Shown: positions 1-9,467, counted from the stretch's first letter. The stretch is DNA of 64,000 nucleotides from Nannocystis exedens (GCF_002343915.1 NZ_NETK01000001.1:10564001-10628000), one strand, 5' to 3'. Numbers and translations: made by a program. The notes: generated by a model not told the origin, from the sequence alone.

Positions 1-191
1 CGCTCGAGGTGCAGCTCGAGGGCTCGGATCACCTGGTGTTCCGGCCGGCGGAGGTCTGGGTGCTCGAGGGCGATCGGGAGGACGTGATCGCGACGTTCGA
101 GCTGGTCCGCGCCGACGGGATCAAGGAGATCTTGCACGTGCAAGGCGGCGGGCCGATCGAGCGCGCGCGGGCGGCCGGAGGGTTCCGGTGA
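1..191 (+). CDS. C-terminal end of an unidentified protein (partial)
   Basis: The reading frame is open from the left edge (codons start at base 3) to a TGA at 189-191, so about 62 residues of a longer gene are visible. The fragment is hydrophilic and mixed in charge (motifs VFRPAEVWVLEGDRED and IKEILHVQGGG), with no recognisable domain. Its stop overlaps the GTG start of the next gene (GTGA at 188-191), so the two are probably translationally coupled. Family not recognised. Confidence 0.6.
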   Translation, partial: LEVQLEGSDHLVFRPAEVWVLEGDREDVIATFELVRADGIKEILHVQGGGPIERARAAGGFR

Positions 192-955
192 CGCCGGAGA
201 CGACCCGCCGGATGGCCGGCGGCGCGCTGGCCGTGTCGGCGTTCAGCATCGCGGTGGCCCTCCTGGCGTACTGGCGCGCGGGCGGCCGGCAAGACGCCGA
301 GCGGACGCACGCGGAGATCCGCGCGGCGGTCGAGTCGCTGCGCGAGAAGCAGACGGAGCTGGTGGACCACACGCGCGGGTCGCTCGACGCGGCGTACCAG
401 AACAGCCGCGACCGCCTGACCCGCGTGCGCGAGCTGCTGCGGATCGAGAAGGACCGGGCGGAGGCAGAGCTGAAGCAACAGCTCGACCGGACGGAGGCCG
501 ACGTCGACCGGCTGGTGGCGACGGTGGAGCTCGAGGCGCGAAAGACCCGCGACTCGACGATCGCCAGCGCCGAACAGGCCGAGCGGGCGCTGTCGCAGCG
601 GGTGCGGACGATCGAGGGCCGGGTGGCGCTGCTGCGCGCGAAGTACAAGACGCGCCGCGCCGAGGCGCTGGCCGAGGGCCGCGCGTACGAGGAGGCGTTG
701 CGCACGCTGGTCGAGGCGACGGACCTGCTCGACCAGGCGCAGGAGCGCCTGCCCCGCGAATACGACCCGACGGTGGCGTCCCTGCGGATGGCGATGCACG
801 AGGCGCTGACGGCGGTGCAAGACGGGGCGGTCGACATCCGCGCGCGGCTCGAGGAGGCGCTGCGCCAGACGAACTCGCTGGTGCGCACGCTCGAGAACGA
901 CGAGGCCGCGGCCGCGGGGTCGGTGGTGCGGTCGCCGGGGCACGCGGCGTCTTGA
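188..955 (+). CDS. Membrane-anchored coiled-coil protein, hypothetical (255 aa)
   Basis: Starts at a GTG overlapping the previous stop by 4 nt. Residues about 9-28 form one hydrophobic segment (MAGGALAVSAFSIAVALLAY) followed by Arg, fitting a signal anchor with the rest outside the membrane. Residues about 40-245 are almost continuously charged and helical with heptad-like spacing (ESLREKQTELVDHTRG, AEAELKQQLDRTEADVDRL), that is, a long coiled coil. No catalytic motif is visible. A structural or tethering role is inference; a chemoreceptor-like helical bundle lacking a signalling tip is another possibility. Confidence 0.6.
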   Translation: MTPETTRRMAGGALAVSAFSIAVALLAYWRAGGRQDAERTHAEIRAAVESLREKQTELVDHTRGSLDAAYQNSRDRLTRVRELLRIEKDRAEAELKQQLDRTEADVDRLVATVELEARKTRDSTIASAEQAERALSQRVRTIEGRVALLRAKYKTRRAEALAEGRAYEEALRTLVEATDLLDQAQERLPREYDPTVASLRMAMHEALTAVQDGAVDIRARLEEALRQTNSLVRTLENDEAAAAGSVVRSPGHAAS

Positions 956-1052
956 GGCGCGGCGCGAGGCGTGCGGCGTGCGTGCGGGGCACCCCACACG
1001 GTCGCTACGGAACAGCGCCGATGCACGCGCATCGCGGCGCCCGGCGTGCGAA

Positions 1053-1955
1053 TCACTGGAAGCGGACGAACACGCCGAAGCGCCAGACGAAGCCGCGGAC
1101 GGCGAGGTCGCCGAGGTCGCTGCTGTGGGTCGGGAGCGGGTCGTCGTAGACGTCGGGCTCGGGGCGGACCTTGATCTTGCTGCGGAAGGTGTAGCCGGCG
1201 GACAGCTCGAAGCCGGCGGTGGCCCGCGCCGCGCCGCGCCGCGGCAGCCACTTCTTCGGCAAGTACAGCGAGACGCCGGCCTGGGCGTCGGCCATGCCGG
1301 TGACGGCCTGCTGGTAGCCGCTGTTGTAGGTGCTGGTCCACGAGGACAGCGACAGGGCGGTGAAGCTGGGGCCGCCGCCGACGTGGGCGAACACGTCGAA
1401 GCCTTCGCGCACGACCACGGCGAGGCGGAGGAAGGCCAGCGGCTCGCGGACGGTGATGTCGGCGCCGAAGGCCTGGTAGAGGGTGTTGTAGCTGGCGAAG
1501 CGGCGGAAGCTGGCGCCGCCGCCGAGGAAGACGCGGCCGTCGCCGAGGCGGAAGTCGCCGCGGATGGTGCCGCCGGCGTGGAAGGCGGAGCGGTTGTCGT
1601 CGAAGGCGCGCCAGGCGGGGTCGAAGTTGACGGTGGTGCCGATGTCGCCGCCGAGGTCGACGCGCCAGCGGATCGGACGATCGGGCCAGGTCCGCTTGCG
1701 CGTCGGCGGCGGGGTCGGCGGGCCGGCGCTCGGCGGCGGCGGCTGGGTGACCGCCGGGGGAGGAGGTTGCGTCGGCGCAGCGACCGGCACGGGCATGGGC
1801 ATCGGCGCGGGCGTGGGCGCAACGGCGGCGGGCGGAGGATCGGCCGGAGCCGGCGTCCACGCCTCGACGGCGGTCGGGGCTTCGGCCTCGGCGGCGCCGC
1901 GATCGGTGGCGGCAGGAGCAGCGGCGAATACGAGGGCAAGGACAAGGGACGGCAT
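1053..1955 (-). CDS. Outer-membrane beta-barrel-like protein with Pro-rich linker (300 aa)
   Basis: A short signal peptide (MPSLVLALVFAAAPAA) is followed by about 65 residues rich in Pro and Ala and then, from about residue 95, alternating polar/hydrophobic strands (VDLGGDIGTTVNFD, RVFLGGGASFRRF). The protein ends FGVFVRFQ, an aromatic C-terminus like those recognised by the barrel assembly machinery. An AGGAG Shine-Dalgarno lies 7 nt before the ATG and overlaps the end of the upstream lipoprotein gene, which stops 3 nt earlier, so the two are coupled. It is last in a four-gene minus-strand operon of envelope lipoproteins (1053-7165). Barrel fold inferred from pattern only. Confidence 0.65.
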   Translation of the reverse strand: MPSLVLALVFAAAPAATDRGAAEAEAPTAVEAWTPAPADPPPAAVAPTPAPMPMPVPVAAPTQPPPPAVTQPPPPSAGPPTPPPTRKRTWPDRPIRWRVDLGGDIGTTVNFDPAWRAFDDNRSAFHAGGTIRGDFRLGDGRVFLGGGASFRRFASYNTLYQAFGADITVREPLAFLRLAVVVREGFDVFAHVGGGPSFTALSLSSWTSTYNSGYQQAVTGMADAQAGVSLYLPKKWLPRRGAARATAGFELSAGYTFRSKIKVRPEPDVYDDPLPTHSSDLGDLAVRGFVWRFGVFVRFQ

Positions 1956-1958
1956 GTC

Positions 1959-3506
1959 TCACTCCTGATCGAGCACGCCCTGCAGCAAGAAGCCCCAGTG
2001 CACGTGGCTGGTCGATCGCGACGGGTCGGCCGGATCGACGATCGTGAGGTGGCCGGCGGGATCGTCGTGGGTGATGACGATCCGGTCGGGGCCGGGCAAG
2101 TAATGGAAGGCGCCGATGGCGTGGTCGAGCAGCATCGACTCGGGGTTCAAGGTCTGGAGGTCGACGGTGCTGACCCACTGCTGACCGGCGGTGCCGAGCA
2201 GCAGGCGATCGCCGACGAGGGCGCTGCCGCGCGGGTCGTAGGCGACCTGCGAGGACAGCGGGGTGACCTGTTCTTCGGGGAAGGCGACGACGTAGAGCTT
2301 GTTGCCGCTGCCGACCAGGACGCGGTCGTTGTCGAGGACGACGAGCTCGTCGATGCCGGTCTCGATCTTGAGGCGCTTCGGCTTGCGCCCGAGGCTGTCC
2401 TCGATGCCGTCGAGGTCGAGGGTGCTGAGCTGGGTGCCGCCGCGGGCCCACACGACGGCCTGCTTGCCGCCGTCGACGTCGCGCAGGAACAGCGACTCGG
2501 CGGCGCTGGCGAGCGGGACCGTGAAGCCGCCCTGGGTGCGGATATCGGTGAACACGAGGGCGCCGGCGGCGGCGTCGACGGTGATGAGGTAGGGGACGCT
2601 GGGGCTGTCGTAGAAGATGAAGTCGCTGCTGGTCTGGCCGACGGGAATCAAACTGATCTGGGCGGTGAAGCCGCTGCCGTCGCCCTCGGCGACCAGGGTG
2701 AGCATGCCGACCTCGCCGCCCTGGGCCGACAGCACGAACAGGGCCGGGTCGACGAACAGGTCGTTGCCGGGCCGCAAGAGGGTGGTGCGCGGGGAGAAGC
2801 CGATGTCGCTGCCGAGCGGGACGGCGACCTGATCGAGGGCCGGATCGTCGAGGTCCATCAGCACGACCTCGCTGTCGGCGAGGAAGGCGGCGATGTCGTG
2901 GGCGACGCCGCCGATGACGATCGGGGTCTCCTCTCCCTCGACGATCTGGCCAGGGAACTCGACGGCCTTCAAGGTGCCGCCGAAGCCGTTGAGGGTGACG
3001 TTCTCGACGCCCTTGCCCGCGAGGTCGACGATGGCGATCTGGTTGGCGTTGTGGAGCTGCTCGGAGCTGCCGTCGCCGCCGAAGTAGAGGATCGCCCGCC
3101 GGTGATCGGGGCTCAGCGCGAGCGCGGTGAACGGGGCCTGCACGTCGTAGACGACCGGCTCGCCCTCGCCGTCGGCGGGGAAGCGGTAGAGCTGCTCGTC
3201 GATGTCCTCCTCCTTGGCGCTGGCCGGGATCGTGAGCGCGAGGACGGACTTCTGATCGCGGCTGGCGGCGCTCCAGGCGACGACGGTGTGCTCGTCGCCG
3301 ACGGCCGCGCGCCGGGTGGTGACGCTCTCGCCCTCGGGCAAGACGAACACGACCTCGTCGCGCGCCGGGTCGACCCATACGAGGCCGTCGCGGGTGGTGA
3401 CCGGCGGGAGCAGCTCGAAGGTGCCCTCGTAGGGGTCGGGCGGGGCACAGGCGCCGGCGAGAAGGGCGAGGGCGAAGACGGAGCGTGGGCGAAGCGGTGG
3501 GTGCAT
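1959..3506 (-). CDS. Lipoprotein with WD40/YVTN-like propeller pattern (515 aa)
   Basis: Signal peptide with lipobox-like LLAGAC about 20 residues in, so probably lipid-anchored. The body repeats blade-like segments (TALALSPDHRRAILYFGGDG, DELVVLDNDRVLVGSGNKLYVV, WVSTVDLQTLNPE) typical of beta-propellers. ATG lies 2 nt after the stop of the upstream propeller lipoprotein; the coding sequence ends 3 nt before the barrel gene, so the three are co-translated. No enzymatic motif. It lacks the Thr-rich linker of its upstream neighbours. Role unknown; surface or periplasmic binding is inference. Confidence 0.65.
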   Translation of the reverse strand: MHPPLRPRSVFALALLAGACAPPDPYEGTFELLPPVTTRDGLVWVDPARDEVVFVLPEGESVTTRRAAVGDEHTVVAWSAASRDQKSVLALTIPASAKEEDIDEQLYRFPADGEGEPVVYDVQAPFTALALSPDHRRAILYFGGDGSSEQLHNANQIAIVDLAGKGVENVTLNGFGGTLKAVEFPGQIVEGEETPIVIGGVAHDIAAFLADSEVVLMDLDDPALDQVAVPLGSDIGFSPRTTLLRPGNDLFVDPALFVLSAQGGEVGMLTLVAEGDGSGFTAQISLIPVGQTSSDFIFYDSPSVPYLITVDAAAGALVFTDIRTQGGFTVPLASAAESLFLRDVDGGKQAVVWARGGTQLSTLDLDGIEDSLGRKPKRLKIETGIDELVVLDNDRVLVGSGNKLYVVAFPEEQVTPLSSQVAYDPRGSALVGDRLLLGTAGQQWVSTVDLQTLNPESMLLDHAIGAFHYLPGPDRIVITHDDPAGHLTIVDPADPSRSTSHVHWGFLLQGVLDQE

Positions 3507-3508
3507 GA

Positions 3509-5296
3509 TCAATCCTTCACCGAGTCGTTGAGGACGTAGCCGGTGACGGTCTGGACGTCGCCCTGCGGGTCGACGAAGGTGATCCGGCCGGTGGGGTGCT
3601 GCTGCGAGACGAAGATCTTCTCGGTCGGCTCGACGTAGCCGGCGCCCTCGGGCGGCGACCCGAGCAGCAGCGGCTCGACGATGAAGTTGCCGAGGTCGAC
3701 GAGGTCGACCTTGCGCACGCCGGCGAGGTCGTCGCGCAGCAGCACGGCCGCGCGCCCGCCGTCGGGGGTGAACAGCACGGGCCCCGGGGCGGCCTCGGTG
3801 TTCTGCCGCTTGAGCAGCGGGAAGGCGGGGGTGAGGTCGAACAGGCTGTAGGAGAAGGCGGTGGCCGGGTCGGCGCCCGGATCGGCGCCGTGGACGAGGA
3901 TGGCGTTGCGGCTGTCGGGGGCGATGCCGACGCTGACGACGGGGACCTCGACGAACAGGGTGACGAGGTCCCAGCCGGCGCCGTCGCGCCGCGCGAGGGT
4001 GATCCGCTGGCGGGGGTCGGGCAGCGGCGGGCCGTCGTCGCCGGTCGTGGTGGTGGTGGTGGTGCCGGTGGTGGAGTCGTCGCCGGTGCCGCTGGCGGTC
4101 GAGTCGTCGCCGGTGGTCGAGGTGGACGAGGACGACGAGGAGGCGTAGACGGCGTGGTCGTCGTTCAGCGGGAGGGCGGGGGCCGGCGCCTCGGTGCGCG
4201 CGAACGGGTCGACGGTGGTGTAGAGCAGCATGGTGTCGCCGTCGGCGGCGACGCTGGCGAGGCCGACGTACTCGCCGGGGACGGCGTGCTCCTCGAACTC
4301 GCCGGGGCCGAGCGGGAGCGGGACCTCGAGGAAGCGGCTGCCGCCGGGGCCCGGGAGGGTCAGGACGGCGAACGCGCCGGAGCTCGAGACGTCGAGGTCG
4401 GTCGGCACGCCGGGGAGGTCGAGGACGGTGAGCTCGCCGCCGGGGAGCTGGGTGACGGCGAGCCACGGCTCGCCGTCGACGCGCGCGAGGGCGATGCCGA
4501 GGCCGGCGACGATCTGGACCTCGAGCGTGGCCGGATCGATGCCCGGGTCCTGGACGACGGGGAGGAGCGGCGGCTTGCCGATGGCGCCGAGAGTGGCGAA
4601 CGGGATGACGTTGACGCCGGCGGCGGTGATGACGTACGCGGTGCTGTCGTCGGGCGCGAACACGACCTCGCGCGGGTGGGCGCCGACGGTCATCTCGTAG
4701 GCGGTGCCGGTGGCGACGTCGAGGACGGAGAGCTCCTGGTCGCTGCCGGCGCCGAGCTGCTCGGGGCCGTCGACGTCGTGGTAGACGAACACGAAGTTGC
4801 CGCCGGGCGAGACGGCGAGGTTGTTGGCGCCGGGGGTGACGGGGTGAATGCTGACGGTGGTGGCGCCGGCCTCGCTGGTGCGGAGGACGGCGACGTCATG
4901 GCTGCCCTGATCGAGGACGACGACGCTGCCGGCGTCGCCCGCCTGCCCGGGGACCGGCTGGACGACGGTGGGGCCCTGGCCGACCTCGACGACGTCGATG
5001 ACGAGGTTGGCGGTGTCGATGACGGCGACGGAGTCGGTCGTCTGGCTGGCGCTGTAGACGTACTTGCCGCTGGCCCTGGGGACGCGGAAGTCGCCCTCGT
5101 CCTCGGTCTCGGGCGGCGGGTCGCCGGTCGTCGGCGCGCCGTCGGTGCCGCCGGTGCCGCCGCCGTCGGTGCCGCCGGGTCCGGTGATGCCGGGGCCGTA
5201 GCTGTCGGTGTAGTAGCCGCTGGAACTGCCGTCGTTGCCGCAGGCGACGAGGAGGCTGAGACAGACGGGCCACATCGAGACGGGGTGCCGGGGCAT
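3509..5296 (-). CDS. Beta-propeller lipoprotein, tandem paralogue 1 (595 aa)
   Basis: Type II signal peptide (SMWPVCLSLLVAC, Cys at about residue 19), then a Gly/Asp/Thr linker and YVTN-type propeller blades (YVYSASQTTDSVAVIDT, TVLDLPGVPTDLDVSSSG, NAILVHGADPGAD). A second low-complexity insert near residue 390 (SSSSSSTSTTGDDS, TTTTTTTGDDG) splits the propeller. The C-terminus (TGYVLNDSVKD) is identical to that of the next gene upstream, of which it is a clear duplicate. Same operon as the neighbouring lipoproteins. Family known for ligand or protein binding; function here unknown. Confidence 0.7.
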   Translation of the reverse strand: MPRHPVSMWPVCLSLLVACGNDGSSSGYYTDSYGPGITGPGGTDGGGTGGTDGAPTTGDPPPETEDEGDFRVPRASGKYVYSASQTTDSVAVIDTANLVIDVVEVGQGPTVVQPVPGQAGDAGSVVVLDQGSHDVAVLRTSEAGATTVSIHPVTPGANNLAVSPGGNFVFVYHDVDGPEQLGAGSDQELSVLDVATGTAYEMTVGAHPREVVFAPDDSTAYVITAAGVNVIPFATLGAIGKPPLLPVVQDPGIDPATLEVQIVAGLGIALARVDGEPWLAVTQLPGGELTVLDLPGVPTDLDVSSSGAFAVLTLPGPGGSRFLEVPLPLGPGEFEEHAVPGEYVGLASVAADGDTMLLYTTVDPFARTEAPAPALPLNDDHAVYASSSSSSTSTTGDDSTASGTGDDSTTGTTTTTTTGDDGPPLPDPRQRITLARRDGAGWDLVTLFVEVPVVSVGIAPDSRNAILVHGADPGADPATAFSYSLFDLTPAFPLLKRQNTEAAPGPVLFTPDGGRAAVLLRDDLAGVRKVDLVDLGNFIVEPLLLGSPPEGAGYVEPTEKIFVSQQHPTGRITFVDPQGDVQTVTGYVLNDSVKD

Positions 5297-5440
5297 CGGG
5301 CGAATCTCCAGGAGGTTCGAGGCGGCGCGCGAGACGGGCTCGCGCGAGGGGCCGCCGGTGGAGTAACCGGGGACGGCGGAGAAATTGCGGGCGACGAAAT
5401 TTTCGTGCCGCCGCGACGCGAGCGGGCGAGGCTGCGCAGG

Positions 5441-7165
5441 TCAGTCCTTGACCGAGTCGTTGAGGACGTAGCCGGTGACGGTCTGGACGTCGCCGTCGGG
5501 GCCGATGAAGGTGATCCGGCCGGTCGGGTGGGCCTGCGAGACGAACACCTTCCGCGTCGGGTCGACGTAGCCGGCGCCCTCGGGCGGGGAGCCGAGCAGC
5601 AGCGGCCGGACGATGAAGTTGTCGAGGTTGACGAGGTCGACCTTGCGCAGGTCGGCGAGGTCGTCGCGCAGCAGGACGGCGGCGCGGTCGCCCTCGGGGG
5701 TGAAGAGGATCGGGCCGGGCGGGGCGAGGGTGGTCTGCCGCTTGAGCAGCGGGAAGGCCGGGGTGAGGTCGAACAGGCTGTACGACCAGGCGGCCGCGGG
5801 GGCGGCCGGATCGGCGTCGTGGACGAGGATCGCGCTGCGGCTGTCGGGCGCGAGGCCGACGCTGACCAGCGGGACTTCTACGAACAGGGTGACGAGGTCC
5901 CAGGCGTCGCCGTCGCGCCGCGCGAGGGTGATCCGCTGACGCGGGTCGGGCTGCAGGCCGCCGTCGTCGTCGCCGCCGGTGGTGGTCGTGGTGTCGGTGT
6001 CGCCGGTGCTCGCGGCGAACACGGCGTGGTCGCCGACGAGCGGGAGGTCGGAGGCAGAACCCTCGGTGCGCGCGAACGGGTTGACGGTGGTGTAGAGCAG
6101 CATGGTGTCGCCGTCGGCGGCGACGCTGGCGAGGCCGACGTACTCGCCCGGGACGTCGTGCGGCACGAACATGCCGGGGCCGAGCGGGAGCGGGACCTCG
6201 AGGACGGTGCTGCCGCCGGCGCCCGGGAGGGTGAGGACGGCGAAGTCGCCGGCAGGGGCGACGTCGAGGTCGGTGGGCACGCCGGGGAGGTCGAGGACGG
6301 TGAGCTCGCCGCCGGGGAGCTGGGTGATCGCCAGCCACGACTCGCCGTCGACGCGCGCGAGGGCGAGGCTTTCGGCGGCGACGATGTGGACCTCGACGCG
6401 CGCCGGATCGACGCCCGGATCGGCGACGACGGGGAGCAGCGGCGGCTTGCCGACGTCGCCGAGGGCGGCGAACGAGACGACGTTGACGCCGGCGGCGGTG
6501 ACGATCCAGGCGGTGCTCTCGTCGGGGGCGAACACGACGTCGCGCGGGTGGGCGCCGACGGTCATGCGGTGGGCGACGCCGGTCGCGAGGTCGAGGACGG
6601 TGAGCTCCTGGTCGCTGCCGGGGCCCTGCTGCTCGGGGCCGTCGACGTCGTGGTAGACGAACACGTAGTTGCCGCCGGGCGAGACGGCGAGGTTGTTGGC
6701 GCCGGGGGTGACGGGGTGAATGGTGACGGTGGTGACGCCGGCCTCGCTGGTGCGGAGGACGGCGACGTCGTTGCTGCCCTGATCGAGGACGACGACGCTG
6801 CCGGCGTCGCTCGCCTGGCCGGGGATCGGTTCGACGACCGTGGGGCCCTGGCCGACCTCGACGACGTCGATCACGAGGTTGGAAGTGTCGATGACGGCGA
6901 CCGAGTCGGTCGACTCGCTGGCGCTGTAGACGTACTTGCCGCTGGCCCGGGGGACGCGGAAATCACCGTCGTCCTCGGTCTCGGGCGGCGGCGGCTCGCC
7001 GGCGGTGGTGGCGTCGGTGCCGACGCCGTTGCTGGCCCCGCTGGTCCAGCCGCCCTCGGTGGCGCTGAGGAAGCCGTCGCCGGCCCCCTCGTAGGAGGCG
7101 GAGCAGCCGGCGAGAGACGAGGCGAGGCCCAGGGGCAGCGTCCACGAAGGTCGCAGAGGCTTCAT
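5441..7165 (-). CDS. Beta-propeller lipoprotein, tandem paralogue 2 (574 aa)
   Basis: Near copy of the downstream gene: long identical stretches (GDFRVPRASGKYVYSAS, ELTVLDLPGVPTDLDV, LTPAFPLLKRQ, TGYVLNDSVKD). The main differences are in the N-terminal linker and the mid-protein low-complexity insert, which is shorter here (TGDTDTTTTTGGDDDGG). Lipobox around SLAGC. First gene of the four-gene minus-strand operon; 144 nt separate it from its paralogue. The duplication looks older than very recent because synonymous sites differ. Function unknown. Confidence 0.7.
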   Translation of the reverse strand: MKPLRPSWTLPLGLASSLAGCSASYEGAGDGFLSATEGGWTSGASNGVGTDATTAGEPPPPETEDDGDFRVPRASGKYVYSASESTDSVAVIDTSNLVIDVVEVGQGPTVVEPIPGQASDAGSVVVLDQGSNDVAVLRTSEAGVTTVTIHPVTPGANNLAVSPGGNYVFVYHDVDGPEQQGPGSDQELTVLDLATGVAHRMTVGAHPRDVVFAPDESTAWIVTAAGVNVVSFAALGDVGKPPLLPVVADPGVDPARVEVHIVAAESLALARVDGESWLAITQLPGGELTVLDLPGVPTDLDVAPAGDFAVLTLPGAGGSTVLEVPLPLGPGMFVPHDVPGEYVGLASVAADGDTMLLYTTVNPFARTEGSASDLPLVGDHAVFAASTGDTDTTTTTGGDDDGGLQPDPRQRITLARRDGDAWDLVTLFVEVPLVSVGLAPDSRSAILVHDADPAAPAAAWSYSLFDLTPAFPLLKRQTTLAPPGPILFTPEGDRAAVLLRDDLADLRKVDLVNLDNFIVRPLLLGSPPEGAGYVDPTRKVFVSQAHPTGRITFIGPDGDVQTVTGYVLNDSVKD

Positions 7166-7432
7166 AAGCGAGTTCCAGTCAGGTCAAGGCAAAGAAAAGG
7201 AAAGGAGCCTCGATGCTAGCCCGGGGCCGAGGGGCCAGCAAGCGAGGCCGCCGAGGCGCGCAGGGCCGCGCCGGAACGGCGGACGGCGGCAAGCCGGCCG
7301 GAGCTCGCGCCAGCGGCCGGCGAGCAGGCGTCCGCGGAGCGGGGCGGCGCTCCGGCCGGACGGGTCTCGGTCAGGGACGGGCGGCGTCGCGGCGCGCGAC
7401 AGGACGGGGGCTGCGGGCCGCGGTGCCTGCGG
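7166..7432. other. Intergenic, no gene seen; probable promoter region of the 7165-1053 operon
   Basis: 267 nt upstream of the propeller operon with no credible coding sequence; the ORFs through it depend on the GC bias. GC-rich inverted stretches are present (several CCGGCCGG-type runs near 7295-7360). I could not identify a promoter. The next 63 nt hold a 14-nt-period repeat array. Confidence 0.4.
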
Positions 7433-7495
7433 GACATGTCGAAGGAGGCATGCTCGAAAGGGCATGCTCGATGGGACATGCCTTTCGAGACAGGC
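7433..7495. repeat. 14-nt-period palindromic repeat array, 5 units
   Basis: In-phase cores at 7436, 7450, 7464, 7478 (all ATG) and 7492 (AGG), exactly 14 nt apart. The unit resembles ACATGTCCGAAGGG. Arms CTCGAAAGG (7453-7461) and CCTTTCGAG (7481-7489) are perfect inverted repeats. The array ends directly at the stop codon (7496-7498) of the minus-strand channel gene. Confidence 0.85.
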
Positions 7496-9415
7496 TCAGT
7501 GCTCGGCGAGGACGACCACGCGATCGCCGGCGCCGAGGCGGATCCGCTCCGACTTGCGCGGGTTGAGGACGACGCCGTAGGCGTGCTCCGGGTCGTGGGC
7601 GCGGGCGGCGAGGCGGTAGCCGAGGGCGATCTCGCCGCGCCGGGCGGCGGCCTCGACGACGGCGTAGAAGTCGATGTCGGCGCCGGGCTGGACGTAGTCG
7701 CGGGCCGGCTTGAGGTAGATCTCGTGGCCCTCGGGCGACAGCAGGTCGTCGAGCACGGCGGCGATCCGCTGGTTTTCGCTGATCTGCGAGACGACCAGCG
7801 AGACGAGGGTGTTGCTGATGATGAAGTCGTCGGCCTCGGTGACGGCGGCGAGGTCGCGGTTCTGACCGTCGAGCATCTCGCTGGTGATCGGGACCGACTT
7901 GCCCTGGCGGCGCAGGATGTCGCGCAGGTGCAGGAGGGTGATCATGGTCCGCGAGTCGGTCATCTCCTGCGTGCGGCCCTCGGTCTCGGCGAGCACGAGG
8001 ATGTTGTCGAAGCCGGCGACGTCGAGGCCGTCGAGGACGGCGCGGTCGGTGACGTCACCGACCCGCACCTGCACCTGCATGTGCTCGAGCTCGTCGCCGC
8101 CGAGCCGGGCCTCGAGGTGCCGCGCCTCGCCGACGACGAGGACGGTCGAGCCGGGGGCGACGTAGGCGTCGAGCTCGCGCAGCACGAGCGGGAGGAGCTG
8201 GCTCTCGCCGAGCACGAGGGTCCGCTCCGGCTTCGGGGTGGCGTGCGGGTGCAGCGGCGCGAGCACGTCGTCGGCGACCGGGGTCGGCCGGCCGTTGGCG
8301 ACCACGGTGTCGTCGTCGCGGCTGATGGCGATGACCTGATCGCCGGGCTCGAACCGGCGGTGAAGCGGCGGCGGCATCAGCCGCTCGCCCGCGGCCGTGT
8401 AGATGCCGACCAGCGCGCTGTCCTCGTAGGCGAACAGGGCCTCGCGGAAGGTCTTGCCGACCAGCTGCGGCTGGGGCTGGATGTAGAGCTCGTCGCCGCT
8501 GAACGACAGGAGCTCGGTGTAGACGACCGAGAGCCCCGACTGCCGCCCGGTCTGCACGAGCACGCGGCTGACCAGCGGCGGGGTGAGGATCAGGCCGGCG
8601 GCGTCGCCGACGACCATGCGCGCGACCGAGAGGGTCTTCTCGCTCTTGATCTCGGCGACCACGTGCGGCTGCTTGCCGGCCTTGTCGCCGGCCTTGGCGA
8701 CCGCGAGCAAGGTCTTGAGGACGACGGTGTCGGCCTCGGGCCCGTCCGGCGACATGACGATGACCGAGCGCGCCTCGCCGAGGTTGACGAGGTCGAGGTC
8801 GCGCCGCACCAGCGGGCTGCCGGTGCGCGTGACGACCCGCATCGGCACGTCGCCGAGGACGCTGCGCAGCTCGTCGTCCATGGCGACCTTGTCGTGCTCG
8901 GCGAGGATGACCACGGAGGCGCCCGGGCGGTTGGCGTTCGCCTCGGCGAGCTCGGCGAGGAGGGCGTGGATCTTGCCGGTCCAGCCGAGGATGACGGTGT
9001 GGTCGCGCTCGATGACGACGCTCCGACCCTTGCGCAGGCGATCGAGGATCTCGCCGAAGCCGCCGGTCAGGACGCCGATCAGGGCCGAGAACACGAAGAT
9101 GCCGCCGAACGAGACGGCGAGCATGATGAAGAGGAAGCTCCACGAGCCGACGTCGCTGCCGACGGCCCCGGGATCGATGGCGTGCATCAGCCCGAGCCAC
9201 ACGAGCCGCCCGAACGAGACCGGCTGTCCGTCGCTGCCCTGCGGGCTGAGCCCGGTGAGGGTGAGCAGGGTCGAGGTGACGAGGATCAGGATCAGGGTGA
9301 CGATCGCCAGCATGGCGATCTGCGAGCCGACCCCGCGCGCCATGGCGTTGTCGAATCGATAGCGCAGCCTCTGCCTCAATGTCGCGCGTGGCACGGTCGC
9401 GGCGCGTTCTATCAC
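7496..9415 (-). CDS. CASTOR/POLLUX-type ion channel protein with RCK/TrkA-N domains (639 aa)
   Basis: N-terminal LRQRLRYRFDN is characteristic of the CASTOR/POLLUX (DMI1) family. It is followed by two membrane segments (about residues 25-50, LAIVTLILILVTSTLLTL, and 80-110, SFLFIMLAVSFGGIFVFSAL) flanking a pore-loop-like region, then two Rossmann-type RCK units (HTVILGWTGKIHALLAEL; LVLGESQLLPLVLREL) and TrkA-C-like segments (YIQPQPQLVGKTF; IRLGAGDRVVVLAE). Family members are nucleotide- or Ca-regulated cation channels. GTG at 9415 is chosen because homologues begin near here and upstream codons run into a repeat pair at 9468-9488; the frame is open to 9514. The stop abuts a repeat array. Confidence 0.75.
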   Translation of the reverse strand: MIERAATVPRATLRQRLRYRFDNAMARGVGSQIAMLAIVTLILILVTSTLLTLTGLSPQGSDGQPVSFGRLVWLGLMHAIDPGAVGSDVGSWSFLFIMLAVSFGGIFVFSALIGVLTGGFGEILDRLRKGRSVVIERDHTVILGWTGKIHALLAELAEANANRPGASVVILAEHDKVAMDDELRSVLGDVPMRVVTRTGSPLVRRDLDLVNLGEARSVIVMSPDGPEADTVVLKTLLAVAKAGDKAGKQPHVVAEIKSEKTLSVARMVVGDAAGLILTPPLVSRVLVQTGRQSGLSVVYTELLSFSGDELYIQPQPQLVGKTFREALFAYEDSALVGIYTAAGERLMPPPLHRRFEPGDQVIAISRDDDTVVANGRPTPVADDVLAPLHPHATPKPERTLVLGESQLLPLVLRELDAYVAPGSTVLVVGEARHLEARLGGDELEHMQVQVRVGDVTDRAVLDGLDVAGFDNILVLAETEGRTQEMTDSRTMITLLHLRDILRRQGKSVPITSEMLDGQNRDLAAVTEADDFIISNTLVSLVVSQISENQRIAAVLDDLLSPEGHEIYLKPARDYVQPGADIDFYAVVEAAARRGEIALGYRLAARAHDPEHAYGVVLNPRKSERIRLGAGDRVVVLAEH

Positions 9416-9467
9416 AACGGCAGGCGCACGCCGCGGCGATCTTTCGGCGGCGCGCCGGGGGACGGTG

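Noticed and set aside
978..3539. 853-codon open frame on the plus strand
   Set aside because: It is the mirror of the lipoprotein and barrel genes on the minus strand. Its Gly/Asp/Val/Ala composition is what antisense of G/C-ending codons gives, and there is no domain.
3596..7219. 1207-codon open frame on the plus strand
   Set aside because: Antisense of the two propeller lipoproteins; it even shows the same internal duplication because they are paralogues.
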